A DNA stretch of 64,000 nucleotides from Nocardia crassostreae (lineage in GTDB: Bacteria > Actinomycetota > Actinomycetes > Mycobacteriales > Mycobacteriaceae): contig NZ_BDCH01000040.1 in assembly GCF_001613405.1 (NCBI RefSeq), positions 93,780 to 157,779 on the forward strand, given 5' to 3'. This document shows positions 1-7,272 of this stretch, in pieces; positions within the stretch are counted from its first letter, which is position 1; each line of letters starts with the position of its first letter. Below the pieces are notes generated by a model. It was not told the origin of the DNA. It saw only the letters and a list, made by a program, of their open reading frames with translations, and did no database searches. The position numbers and the translations under genes are program-made.

Positions 1-125
1 GACAGCCCGAGGCCGAACCCAAACTGCGCATCAACTTCTTCTTGACCGTCGGTCTGGTCGAGGCGGCCTACTTCATCAATCTAGCGTTCATGGCTCTGTT
101 CGTATTCGCTACTCCCGGCAAGTAG
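1..125 (+). CDS. atpE: ATP synthase Fo subunit c, C-terminal part (partial)
   Basis: The reading frame is open from base 3 and ends at TAG 123-125, so only about the last 40 residues are present. They include GLVEAAYFINLAFMALFVFA, the second helix of the proteolipid c subunit; the Glu in GLVEAAY is the ion-binding carboxylate that rotates past subunit a. The protein forms the membrane ring of the F-type ATP synthase. It lies 8 bp upstream of a b-subunit gene, the normal c-b order. The a subunit would be expected just left of the window. The family call is secure; only the 5' part is missing. Confidence 0.93.
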   Translation, partial: QPEAEPKLRINFFLTVGLVEAAYFINLAFMALFVFATPGK

Positions 126-133
126 ACGACGTC

Positions 134-637
134 ATGTCGCCGAGAACAGATGTGGTGGCCCAACAGAATTTTCTGATTCCCAACGGCACCTTCTTCGTCG
201 AGCTGGCGATCTTCCTGATCGTGCTCGGGGTCATCTGGTTCTTCGTGGTTCCGCCGATCCGGAAGGTATTGGAGGAACGGGGGGCGCGCATCAGCGAGAC
301 GGCGGTGACCGCCAAGGAAGCCTCCGAGGTATTCGCGGAGGCCGAGGCCCGCTACAACACGGCGCTCGAGAAGGCGCGCGCGGAGGCCGCGGAAATCCGC
401 AACGAAGCGCGCGCGGAGGGCAGGGCGATTCTCGAGGAACTCCGCGGCGAGGCCCAGCAGGAGGCCGACCACATTGTCGCGGAGACCACGGCGCAACTGC
501 GCGCCGAGGCCGATCAGGTCGCCGCCGAACTGCGTGAATCCGTCGAACCACTCGCCCACGATCTGGCCGATCGAATGCTCGGCACGAACGGCCGTACCCG
601 CACCAGTGCCGGTCATCAGAGAGGACAGGGGTCGTGA
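134..637 (+). CDS. atpF: ATP synthase Fo subunit b
   Basis: This 167-residue protein has a short N-terminus, one hydrophobic helix at about residues 17-42 (FFVELAIFLIVLGVIWFFVV) and a long charged coiled coil rich in Glu, Ala and Arg, which is the standard build of the b stator subunit that links Fo to F1. It starts with ATG 8 bp after atpE. Its last codons overlap the next start (ATG/GTG zone at 634-637), which indicates translational coupling. Subunit b alone does not catalyse anything; it holds the stator against torque. The C-terminal tail (GRTRTSAGHQRGQGS) is not conserved. Confidence 0.92.
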   Translation: MSPRTDVVAQQNFLIPNGTFFVELAIFLIVLGVIWFFVVPPIRKVLEERGARISETAVTAKEASEVFAEAEARYNTALEKARAEAAEIRNEARAEGRAILEELRGEAQQEADHIVAETTAQLRAEADQVAAELRESVEPLAHDLADRMLGTNGRTRTSAGHQRGQGS

Positions 638-1212
638 TCGACACGTACGACCTGCTCGCAGCCGAAGGTATCTACAACATCACCTGGGATTGGCCGATCT
701 TCTTCAGCCAGCTGTTCGGCTTCGGCGTCATTGTGTGGTTCTTCGTGAAATACATTGTGCCGCCGGTGAAGAAGGTCATGAGCAAGGCCCAGGAACAGGT
801 CCAGAAGCAACTCGACGACAGCGAGAAGGCGGCGGACCGGTTGCTCCGGGCGAAGCAGGCCTACGACAGCTCCGTCAAGGAGGTGCAGGCCGAGCTTGAG
901 CGGATGCGCGAGGAAGCGCGCATCGACGCCGACCGCATCATCGCGCAGATGCGGGAGGCGGCCACCGAGGAGGTGACGCGCGTGCGGAAACAGGGTCGCG
1001 AGCAGATCCTGCAATTCCGCAGGCAGCTGATCCGCGATCTGGAGGCCGATCTGTCGGCCGCCATGCTCGCGCTCACCGAGGAGAAGTTGCGCGAGCACGT
1101 CAACACCCCGCAGGCCCGGGCCGAGAGCGTCGAGAAGTTCCTCGAGGATCTGGAAGCCCTGGCCAATTCCGCTCCGGCCGCGCGGCCGGAGCCGCGGACC
1201 GGTTGGAGCTGA
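634..1212 (+). CDS. b-like half of the actinobacterial b-delta ATP synthase subunit; delta domain absent
   Basis: The 192-residue product begins with GTG overlapping atpF. It has a membrane helix at about residues 22-45 (FFSQLFGFGVIVWFFV) and a long coiled coil, matching the N-terminal b-like half of the mycobacterial AtpH (b-delta) fusion, which is normally about 440 residues. The sequence stops after the segment VEKFLEDLEAL plus a Pro/Ala tail, exactly where the delta domain should begin. No delta, alpha, gamma or beta gene follows; the next gene is a convergent VOC protein 8 bp away. Either the operon has been truncated by rearrangement or this is a second, Fo-only cluster. The missing domain is seen directly; the cause is inferred. 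Confidence 0.85.
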   Translation: MIDTYDLLAAEGIYNITWDWPIFFSQLFGFGVIVWFFVKYIVPPVKKVMSKAQEQVQKQLDDSEKAADRLLRAKQAYDSSVKEVQAELERMREEARIDADRIIAQMREAATEEVTRVRKQGREQILQFRRQLIRDLEADLSAAMLALTEEKLREHVNTPQARAESVEKFLEDLEALANSAPAARPEPRTGWS

Positions 1213-1219
1213 ACGGTTT

Positions 1220-1951
1220 TCAGGCAGGCGTCCGGCCGGTCAGGCAATAGACCTGACCGGCCGGATCCGTCATGACGAGCCAGTTGCTGCCCTCCGCTAG
1301 CCGACGCGCGCCCAGTTTCTCGTGCCAGGCGGCGGTGGCGTGCCGGTCGGTGCAGGCCAGGTCCACATGCGCCGAGGTGGGCCGATCCGCGCCGAGTCGC
1401 TGCAACAGCAGATTGATCGCCTGCTGCGGATCCGCCCGCAGCCGGGTGAATTCCGGCAGCGTGCTCGCCGTGAGGTTCCAGCCGGTCAGCTCCTTCCAGA
1501 ACCGCACCTCGTCGTCGTGATCGGCCGCGCCGATATCCAGGGTGACCTGATCGAGACGGCTGCGATCGCCCTCCGGACCCACCACCGTGGGCGTGAGCTC
1601 ACCGCCGCCCCGGCCCGCCGGGGTGAGGCAGAAGATCATGCCGTGCGGGGATTTCAGAACCGTGTAGTCCGGATGCTCGAGCACGAGCGTCGCGCCCAGT
1701 CCGACCGCGCGCCGCGTCTCGGCCGGGATATCGTCCACGTCGAGATCCAGATGCAGGCGCGGCTCATCGCCCGCGATGGCCTGCATCTTCACCAGGGACG
1801 CACCGGACTCCGGGAGCAGGGTGAGGAATTCGGAGTTCTCCCCGCGCCGCGGTGACAAGGCCGAACCGGTGACGGTCGCCCAGAACTCGGCGCACTCGTC
1901 GAATTGCGCTGCCGGACGGTCGAGGAACGCCCAGACCCACCGAATCGTCAT
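1220..1951 (-). CDS. VOC family (glyoxalase/bleomycin-resistance fold) protein
   Basis: The 243-residue protein has two tandem VOC modules. The first begins MTIRWVWAFLDRPA and ends near IFCLTPAG; the second begins QVTLDIGAADHDDEVRFWKE and ends GQVYCLTG. This paired beta-alpha-beta-beta-beta arrangement is used by metal-dependent lyases, dioxygenases and drug-binding proteins, so the substrate cannot be named. The start at 1951 is chosen because GGGAG lies five bases upstream; an earlier in-frame ATG at 1966 is less well placed. It is convergent with the ATP synthase fragment. Cytosolic, no signal peptide. Confidence 0.8.
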   Translation of the reverse strand: MTIRWVWAFLDRPAAQFDECAEFWATVTGSALSPRRGENSEFLTLLPESGASLVKMQAIAGDEPRLHLDLDVDDIPAETRRAVGLGATLVLEHPDYTVLKSPHGMIFCLTPAGRGGGELTPTVVGPEGDRSRLDQVTLDIGAADHDDEVRFWKELTGWNLTASTLPEFTRLRADPQQAINLLLQRLGADRPTSAHVDLACTDRHATAAWHEKLGARRLAEGSNWLVMTDPAGQVYCLTGRTPA

Positions 1952-2008
1952 GCTGTCTCCCAACACTCGTTTGTTCGCGCTGCCGATGCCCGTCCGCTGC
2001 CGCCGAGG

Positions 2009-3013
2009 CTAATCCCGCAATGCGAGCCCCGTCGCCGCGACGGTGTGCACCGGACCGGAACGAAATGTCTTGCGGTAGGCCAGCGGTGACACCCCGAGCT
2101 GGCCGAGCATATGGTGCCGCAGCGAGGCCGCGGTGCCCAGTCCGGCCGCCCGGGCCACCTCGTCCACCGGCAGCGCGGTGGTCTCCAGCAGCTGTCGCGC
2201 ATGCCGGAGCCTTTGTTGCAGCACCCAGGCGCCCGGCGCCATTCCCGTCTCGGCCTTGAAATGCCGGGTGAAGCTGCGCACGCTCATACAGGCGTGGGCG
2301 GCAAGGGAATTCAGATCGAGATCGCGGTCGAGATGCCGCAGCGCCCACAGTCGCGTCGCGGCGGTGCCGCCGTCCGATTCGGGGATGTGCCGTTCGATGT
2401 ATTGCGACTGACCGCCTTCCCGCCAGGGCGGCACCACGCAGTAGCGGGCCACGTCATTGGCCACCGCCGCGCCGTGATCGGTGCGGATGAGATGCAGGCA
2501 CAGATCGATTCCGGCGGTGAGACCGGCCGAGCTCCAGATGTTTCCGTCCTGCACGAACAGCAGGTTCTCGTCCAGGCGGACCCGCGGATACATGGATCGG
2601 AACAGATCGGCGAAACGCCAGTGCGTGGTCGCCCGGCGCTCGTCGAGCAGACCGGCGGCGCCGAGCACGAAGGCGCCGGTGCAGATGGAGACGATGCGGG
2701 CCTCGGGGCGAATGGCGCCCAGCGCGGCGGCCAGGTCCGCGTCCAGCGCGCCCTCCACCCGCGGGCCGTGAATGCGGGTGCCCGGCACGATCACCGTGTC
2801 CGCGCGGGCCAGCAGCTCCGGGCCGAACTCGGGCACGATGAAATACCCGGTGGTGGAGGCGATCTTATCGGTGCTGAGCCCGCAGACGTGGACCTCGTAG
2901 AGCGGTTCTCCGGCCTCGTCGCGGGCCGAGCCGAGCACCGTGGTCGGGATGGTCATATCGAAGCCGACGGTCGGTTCCAGGGCGAGAACGGCCACCAGAT
3001 GGGGTTTCGGCAT
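2009..3013 (-). CDS. GlxA family transcriptional regulator (DJ-1/PfpI domain plus AraC HTH)
   Basis: The 334-residue protein has an N-terminal DJ-1/PfpI-like domain (about residues 5-175) with the nucleophile-elbow region IVSICTGAFVLGAAGLLD and the ATTHW segment. A C-terminal AraC domain with two helix-turn-helix motifs follows (about residues 220-315, LAAHACMSVRSFTRHFKAETG and VARAAGLGTAASLRHH). Family members usually sense a small molecule through the DJ-1 domain and control adjacent genes. It is divergent from an MFS carrier at 3107, which is the probable target. A second GlxA-type gene of the same build lies at 51990-52943. Confidence 0.87.
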   Translation of the reverse strand: MPKPHLVAVLALEPTVGFDMTIPTTVLGSARDEAGEPLYEVHVCGLSTDKIASTTGYFIVPEFGPELLARADTVIVPGTRIHGPRVEGALDADLAAALGAIRPEARIVSICTGAFVLGAAGLLDERRATTHWRFADLFRSMYPRVRLDENLLFVQDGNIWSSAGLTAGIDLCLHLIRTDHGAAVANDVARYCVVPPWREGGQSQYIERHIPESDGGTAATRLWALRHLDRDLDLNSLAAHACMSVRSFTRHFKAETGMAPGAWVLQQRLRHARQLLETTALPVDEVARAAGLGTAASLRHHMLGQLGVSPLAYRKTFRSGPVHTVAATGLALRD

Positions 3014-3106
3014 GGGGTGCTCCCTCTCGCTGAGTTGGCGTGATCTTTACGCATTGTGGCATTCAGGCCACTCGTTCGCGACCGCGATTTCCGGGACGCT
3101 CGTGCG

Positions 3107-4435
3107 GTGACTGAACTTCGAAACGATCCCGCCACGCAATCACCGGGCGGCGGAACGGCATTGCCCACCCGGCGGCGACTGCATCCGGCCTGGATCGTGG
3201 CCGCGGTCGGCTTCGTGACGCTCATCGGCGCGGCGGCCTTCCGCTCGGTGCCCAGCGTGCTCATGGATCCGCTGCATGCGGAATTCGGCTGGTCGCACGG
3301 CACCATCGGGGCGGCGGTCTCGGTGAATGTGCTGCTCTACGGCCTGATCTCGCCGTTCGCGGCGGCGCTCATGGACCGCCTCGGCATTCGCCGGGTGGTG
3401 GCGGGCGCGCTGGTGCTGGTGGCCGCGGGCAGCGGACTGACGGTGTTCATGACCCAGGCGTGGCAGTTGGTGCTGCTGTGGGGCGTGGTGGTCGGCGTGG
3501 GCGTGGGCTCGATGTCCATGCCGTTCGTGGCCATCATCTCCGGGCGGTGGTTCGTGAAGCAGCGCGGCCTGGTCACCGGCGTGCTCACCGCGGCGGGCGC
3601 GACCGGGCAGCTGATCTTCCTGCCCTTGATCGCCGCGCTCGCCCATGATCAGGGCTGGCGGTTTCCGGCGCTGCTGGTGGCGGCCATCTCGCTCGCGGTG
3701 GTGCCGCTGGTGTGGTTCTTCATCCGCGACTACCCGAGCGATATCGGGGAGACCGCCTACGGTGCGGAGCCGGGCAGTCCGGTCGGGGTGCGGGTCGCCG
3801 TCACCGGTGGGGCCTCGCGGGCGCTGACGGTGCTGTTCACGGTGGCGCGCAAGCCGGTGTTCTGGCTGCTGGCAGGCGGTTTCGCGATTTGCGGTATGTC
3901 CACCAACGGGCTCATCGGCACCCATTTCGTGAGCGCCGCCCACGATCACGGCATGCCCGTCACCACCGCCGCGGGACTGCTCGCGCTGGTCGGCGTGTTC
4001 GATGTGGCCGGGACCATTGCCTCGGGCTGGCTCACCGACCGGTTCGATTCGCGGTATCTGCTGCTCGGCTACTACTCGCTGCGCGGGATCTCACTGCTGT
4101 TCCTGCCCGCGCTGCTGGCCCCCGATGTGGAGCCGAGCATGTGGGCGTTCATCATCTTCTACGGCCTGGACTGGATCGCGACCGTGCCGCCGACCGTGGC
4201 GCTGCGCCGGGAGCACTTCGGCGAGGACGGTCCGGTGGCCTTCGGCTGGGTCTTCGCCTCGCATCAGATCGGCGCGGCCGTGGCGGCGGCGGGCGCGGGC
4301 GTGATTCGCGATATCCAGGGCAGCTACAGCCTGGCCTTCTACATCGCGGGCGGTTTGCGCGCCGTGGCGGCACTCATGTCCCTGAGCATCCGCCGGGCGG
4401 TCCCCTCAGCCATCGATGGCGCGGTGCGGGCGTGA
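3107..4435 (+). CDS. Major facilitator superfamily transporter
   Basis: About 440 residues with 12 predicted membrane helices. The loop between helices 2 and 3 has the MFS signature in the form DRLGIRR, and the equivalent second-half loop has DRFDSR. The resemblance is to oxalate/formate-type or monocarboxylate MFS carriers, but the substrate is not determinable. The start is uncertain: GTG at 3107 leaves a short cytosolic leader, while an ATG at 3056 would add 17 residues running into the divergent promoter. Its 3' end overlaps the convergent DUF3099 gene by 30 bp. Regulation by the divergent GlxA protein is likely from position alone. Confidence 0.85.
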   Translation: MTELRNDPATQSPGGGTALPTRRRLHPAWIVAAVGFVTLIGAAAFRSVPSVLMDPLHAEFGWSHGTIGAAVSVNVLLYGLISPFAAALMDRLGIRRVVAGALVLVAAGSGLTVFMTQAWQLVLLWGVVVGVGVGSMSMPFVAIISGRWFVKQRGLVTGVLTAAGATGQLIFLPLIAALAHDQGWRFPALLVAAISLAVVPLVWFFIRDYPSDIGETAYGAEPGSPVGVRVAVTGGASRALTVLFTVARKPVFWLLAGGFAICGMSTNGLIGTHFVSAAHDHGMPVTTAAGLLALVGVFDVAGTIASGWLTDRFDSRYLLLGYYSLRGISLLFLPALLAPDVEPSMWAFIIFYGLDWIATVPPTVALRREHFGEDGPVAFGWVFASHQIGAAVAAAGAGVIRDIQGSYSLAFYIAGGLRAVAALMSLSIRRAVPSAIDGAVRA

Positions 4436-4843
4436 TTCGATAGCGGTCTGGTCCTCGCGACGGCCGTCCCAGCGGCTGGGCTCGTCCTTGCTGCGGGGCG
4501 GCCGGTCATTGGCGATGAGCACCGCGATCCACGGCAGCGGCACCGAGATCCCGATGATGAGCAGCGAGATCACCCAGTTCTCCCACACGCTGTAGGCCAC
4601 CGCCGCCAGCACCAGGCACGGAATCCGGAACGCCATGAGGATGGTGTACCGCCGAACCCGATCCCGATGCTGCTGCTTCAGTGACGGCGCCGCCTCGGTG
4701 ATCAGCGCCGGATGCTCTTTCTCCCCCGGGAAATAGCCCTCGGGCTTGCGCGGCGGGTTCGGAATCGAACCGGCTGGATGAAATTCGACCTCGGGGCGAT
4801 CGCCGCCACCGACCTCGGCCTCGAAATCGCCGTCGCGCTGCAT
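4406..4843 (-). CDS. DUF3099 family membrane protein
   Basis: The 145-residue protein has a hydrophilic N-terminus, the conserved stretch ITEAAPSLKQQHRDRVRRY at about residues 48-66 and two closely spaced hydrophobic helices (about 70-88 and 91-111) followed by a charged tail. This matches the actinobacterial DUF3099 family, whose mycobacterial member I recall lying in the sigA-sigB region. Function is unknown; it is an inner-membrane protein. It is convergent with the MFS gene and divergent from DUF3039. Confidence 0.8.
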   Translation of the reverse strand: MQRDGDFEAEVGGGDRPEVEFHPAGSIPNPPRKPEGYFPGEKEHPALITEAAPSLKQQHRDRVRRYTILMAFRIPCLVLAAVAYSVWENWVISLLIIGISVPLPWIAVLIANDRPPRSKDEPSRWDGRREDQTAIESRPHRAIDG

Positions 4844-4920
4844 ACCCCGAGTCTTCCACTACAGCCTGTCGAAGTCACATGCCGGTGGTTCCGATGAGCC
4901 CCCGACCACACCCTGGCATC

Positions 4921-5166
4921 ATGGATCAGGTGAGCGCATCAGACACCCTGGTCCGTCCGGATACGACCACCGACGAGTCGACCGACAACGACACCCCCAA
5001 GTTCTTCCACTACGTGAAGAAGAACAAGATCGCCGAGTCCGCCGTCATGGGCACCCACGTGGTAGCCCTCTGCGGCGAGGTCTTCCCGGTGACCAAGTCC
5101 CCCAAGCCCGGCTCTCCGGTCTGCCCGGAGTGCAAGCGCATCTACGAGATGATGAAGAAGGACTAG
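4921..5166 (+). CDS. DUF3039 family small zinc-ribbon-like protein
   Basis: About 81 residues from ATG 4921; GTG 4930 is a possible alternative, and an upstream ATG at 4879 would add a non-conserved leader. The conserved core is HYVKKNKIAESAVMGTHVVA, followed by LCGEVFPV and CPECKRIYEMMKK. Three cysteines and the conserved histidines suggest metal binding. The family is confined to actinobacteria and its function is unknown. It sits with DUF3099 and near the helicase genes as part of the conserved sigA-region framework. Confidence 0.85.
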   Translation: MDQVSASDTLVRPDTTTDESTDNDTPKFFHYVKKNKIAESAVMGTHVVALCGEVFPVTKSPKPGSPVCPECKRIYEMMKKD

Positions 5167-5182
5167 TCGGAGTATCGGGACT

Positions 5183-5578
5183 GTGAGAAACCAGTTCGAG
5201 GTGACGCAGGCGGTTCCCGATCCGTGGGCGAGCCACGCTGTCGCCCCGCACTGGATTCCGTCGCGCGGCTTGAGCAACGGGCTGCACGCCCGGGCCTGGG
5301 GAGCGCTCGCCGACCTGGACGAATCGCAGGTCTACCGGGTGCTTTTCGCGCTCTCCGACGCGCGGATCGCGGGGTATGTCCTGCCGGTGCGCGCGACGGT
5401 CCTCGAACCCGGTGATCCGGAGGTCGTGTGGCGGCTGCGGGTCGACATGCAGCGGTATCGCGCCGCCGAGGATCGATTGATGGAGCTCCTGCGCTACAGC
5501 CGCCCGCGCCGCGCACCTCGGGCGGCGCGCGGCGGCCGCCGCCGACTGCGCGTGCCGTTGGTTCGCAAGGCGCGGTGA
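5183..5578 (+). CDS. Conserved small protein of unknown function
   Basis: The 131-residue product starts 16 bp after DUF3039 and is probably cotranscribed. Visible features are a central segment (GALADLDESQVYRVLFALSDARIAGYV) and a strongly basic C-terminal third rich in Arg, suggesting nucleic-acid contact or membrane-surface binding. No catalytic motif or membrane segment is apparent. I do not recognise a named family, but the position directly after DUF3039 suggests a conserved actinobacterial gene. Confidence 0.65.
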   Translation: MRNQFEVTQAVPDPWASHAVAPHWIPSRGLSNGLHARAWGALADLDESQVYRVLFALSDARIAGYVLPVRATVLEPGDPEVVWRLRVDMQRYRAAEDRLMELLRYSRPRRAPRAARGGRRRLRVPLVRKAR

Positions 5579-5596
5579 CGACGACCTGCTCTGCGG

Positions 5597-6136
5597 CTAC
5601 AGGAAGCGTTCGAGGTGGGGTACGGCCTCGACCGGGTGCCGGGCCGCTATGCCCTCGTTGATTTCCCGGAACTCCCAGGTTCCGCTCGGGCGGAACAGTC
5701 CACCCATGATGAAGCCGGTGCCGGTGACAGCGGCAATGTCGTAGCGGGCCAACTCGGTGGTGGTCGCGCTGTTCACGATGCGGCAGAAGGCATCCTCGAC
5801 CCCGGACAGATCCTGCCCGGTGTAGCAGGTGGCCACGAAGAGCACGGCCGTCACGGCAGCATCCATGCGAGCCAGATCGACGGTGATGATCTCGTCGTCC
5901 CCCGGACCTTCGCCGGTGAGGTTGTCCCAGTGCAGGCGCACCGCCCGGTCGGCGGAGAACATCTGCTCGTGATAGACGACATCGATGAGGCCGACGTCGT
6001 CGTAGATCATGGCCGCGATATTCAGATCGATCTCGGCCTGCTTGCCCCAGGGCCTGCGTCGCGCCGGATCCCACCCCAAACCCACTCGCAGATAACTGAT
6101 CTCGGCGCCTTGCCCATCCCGCAACGGAATTATCAC
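5597..6136 (-). CDS. TerD-like (tellurium-resistance/stress) domain protein
   Basis: About 179 residues from GTG 6136, chosen because a GAGGTAGG-like ribosome site lies about ten bases upstream; longer in-frame starts to 6283 would add an unconserved leader. The core LRVGLGWDPARRR, IDLNIAAMIYD and the acidic EGPGDDEIITVDL match the calcium-binding TerD fold. Such proteins act in stress and tellurite-resistance systems with other Ter proteins; none of those partners is present, so this is a stand-alone member. It ends convergently with the small gene at 5183. Confidence 0.78.
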   Translation of the reverse strand: MIIPLRDGQGAEISYLRVGLGWDPARRRPWGKQAEIDLNIAAMIYDDVGLIDVVYHEQMFSADRAVRLHWDNLTGEGPGDDEIITVDLARMDAAVTAVLFVATCYTGQDLSGVEDAFCRIVNSATTTELARYDIAAVTGTGFIMGGLFRPSGTWEFREINEGIAARHPVEAVPHLERFL

Positions 6137-6418
6137 GACCGACCTACCTCGTTTCCCCGGCCAATGCGGTCCATCAGCACGGTCGATTCGGTCATAGCAC
6201 CCAAGCCACCATGAATCAACGAAACATGTCGGAGGCGACCGCTGCGGCGGATGCGTAGTGGTCGGTCCGCGGATCGGCGGCACGTGCCCCGGCTGGGGCG
6301 GGGGCCGCAGCGCATTGGCCCGAAAGGCGTACTTGACGCCCCGTTCGGATTATTTAACCGGCCAAACCGTCTCGATACGCTCAACAGGTGGCCAGCGCAG
6401 ATCGAGTAGGGGTAAATA

Positions 6419-6481
6419 ATGAATAGGCGGGGGATCGCAATCGTCACAGGCGCGTTACGCGGAATAGGCGCACCGAGATGA
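6419..6481 (+). pseudogene. 20-codon N-terminal stub of a short-chain dehydrogenase
   Basis: From ATG 6419 the frame reads MNRRGIAIVTGALRGIGAPR and stops at TGA 6479-6481. RGIAIVTGALRGIGA is the first beta strand and the TGxxxGxG dinucleotide-binding loop that begins SDR reductases. The rest of the enzyme is absent, and the stop codon overlaps the ATG of the AveC-like gene. It may be a deletion scar of an SDR gene or now serve as a leader peptide. The motif is seen directly; its origin is inferred. Confidence 0.6.
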
Positions 6482-7248
6482 GTGAGCACGGTATCGCCGT
6501 GGTAGGAAATATCTGCCTGGCAGTCATGATCGTCTGGACCGCCGGACTGGCCGGGTGGGCGATCCGGATCTGGGCGAAACACCGAAAGTATTATCTGTTC
6601 GCGCTGCTCGTATCATGTCTTGCTGCCGCTCCGTTCGAGGGTCTACTCGATAAGCTGATAGGCGTCACGTATGCGGTCCCGGACGGTGTTCCCTACGTCC
6701 GCCAATTCCAGGAAGACATCCCGGTGTGGGGCATCCTGGTCTATCTGGGCTGGTATTGCACGGCGATCTGCATTTTCATGGTCGCATTGGAGCGGAGCTG
6801 GTCGAGCGGCGCCGTCTGGAAACTCTACGGAGCGCTTGTGCTCTTCGATGCGGCGGCGCAAATGTCGATCATCAACGCGGGACTGTACCGATACGTGGGC
6901 GGTCAGCCGCTGAGAATATTCGAACTGCCGTTCACGGTTCCGGTCTTCAACGCGGCCCTCGAGTTGCTCACGGCAGTTGCCCTGCGTCTTTTCGTCTCCC
7001 GTGCGCACGGGATGAGCCGAATTCTGATTCTTCCGCTCGCACTCGGGGCGTTGTACGGCGGGAATTTCTTCATGAGCGGACCGTCGATATTTGCTGTGAT
7101 GACGGGTCTCTCCACGGCAACCGCCAGCCTCCTGGGGTTGGTGACCATCCTGTTCTCGCTCCTGACGGTGAATGCCGTGATCGGGTTCGAGACGACCGGT
7201 GGCCCGATGCGGCCCGCGCCCTCGCTACTTTCGAATAAATCAGTGTAA
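6478..7248 (+). CDS. Spirocyclase AveC-like polytopic membrane protein
   Basis: The 256-residue protein has about seven hydrophobic helices. The pattern FEGLLDKLIGVTY, then VWKLYGALVLFDAAAQ, then GLYRYVGGQPLRI and a last helix set resembles the AveC-like family as I recall it, in which AveC from avermectin producers influences spiroketal formation. Assignment is by motif layout only. The start overlaps the SDR stub stop, and the carbamoyltransferase follows 24 bp downstream, so the genes form one transcript. Base composition is lower in GC than the flanking genes, which suggests acquisition by transfer. A second, more distant protein of similar topology lies at 59549. Confidence 0.55.
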   Translation: MSEHGIAVVGNICLAVMIVWTAGLAGWAIRIWAKHRKYYLFALLVSCLAAAPFEGLLDKLIGVTYAVPDGVPYVRQFQEDIPVWGILVYLGWYCTAICIFMVALERSWSSGAVWKLYGALVLFDAAAQMSIINAGLYRYVGGQPLRIFELPFTVPVFNAALELLTAVALRLFVSRAHGMSRILILPLALGALYGGNFFMSGPSIFAVMTGLSTATASLLGLVTILFSLLTVNAVIGFETTGGPMRPAPSLLSNKSV

Positions 7249-7272
7249 TTCCACTATCTGAGGAGAGTTGTT

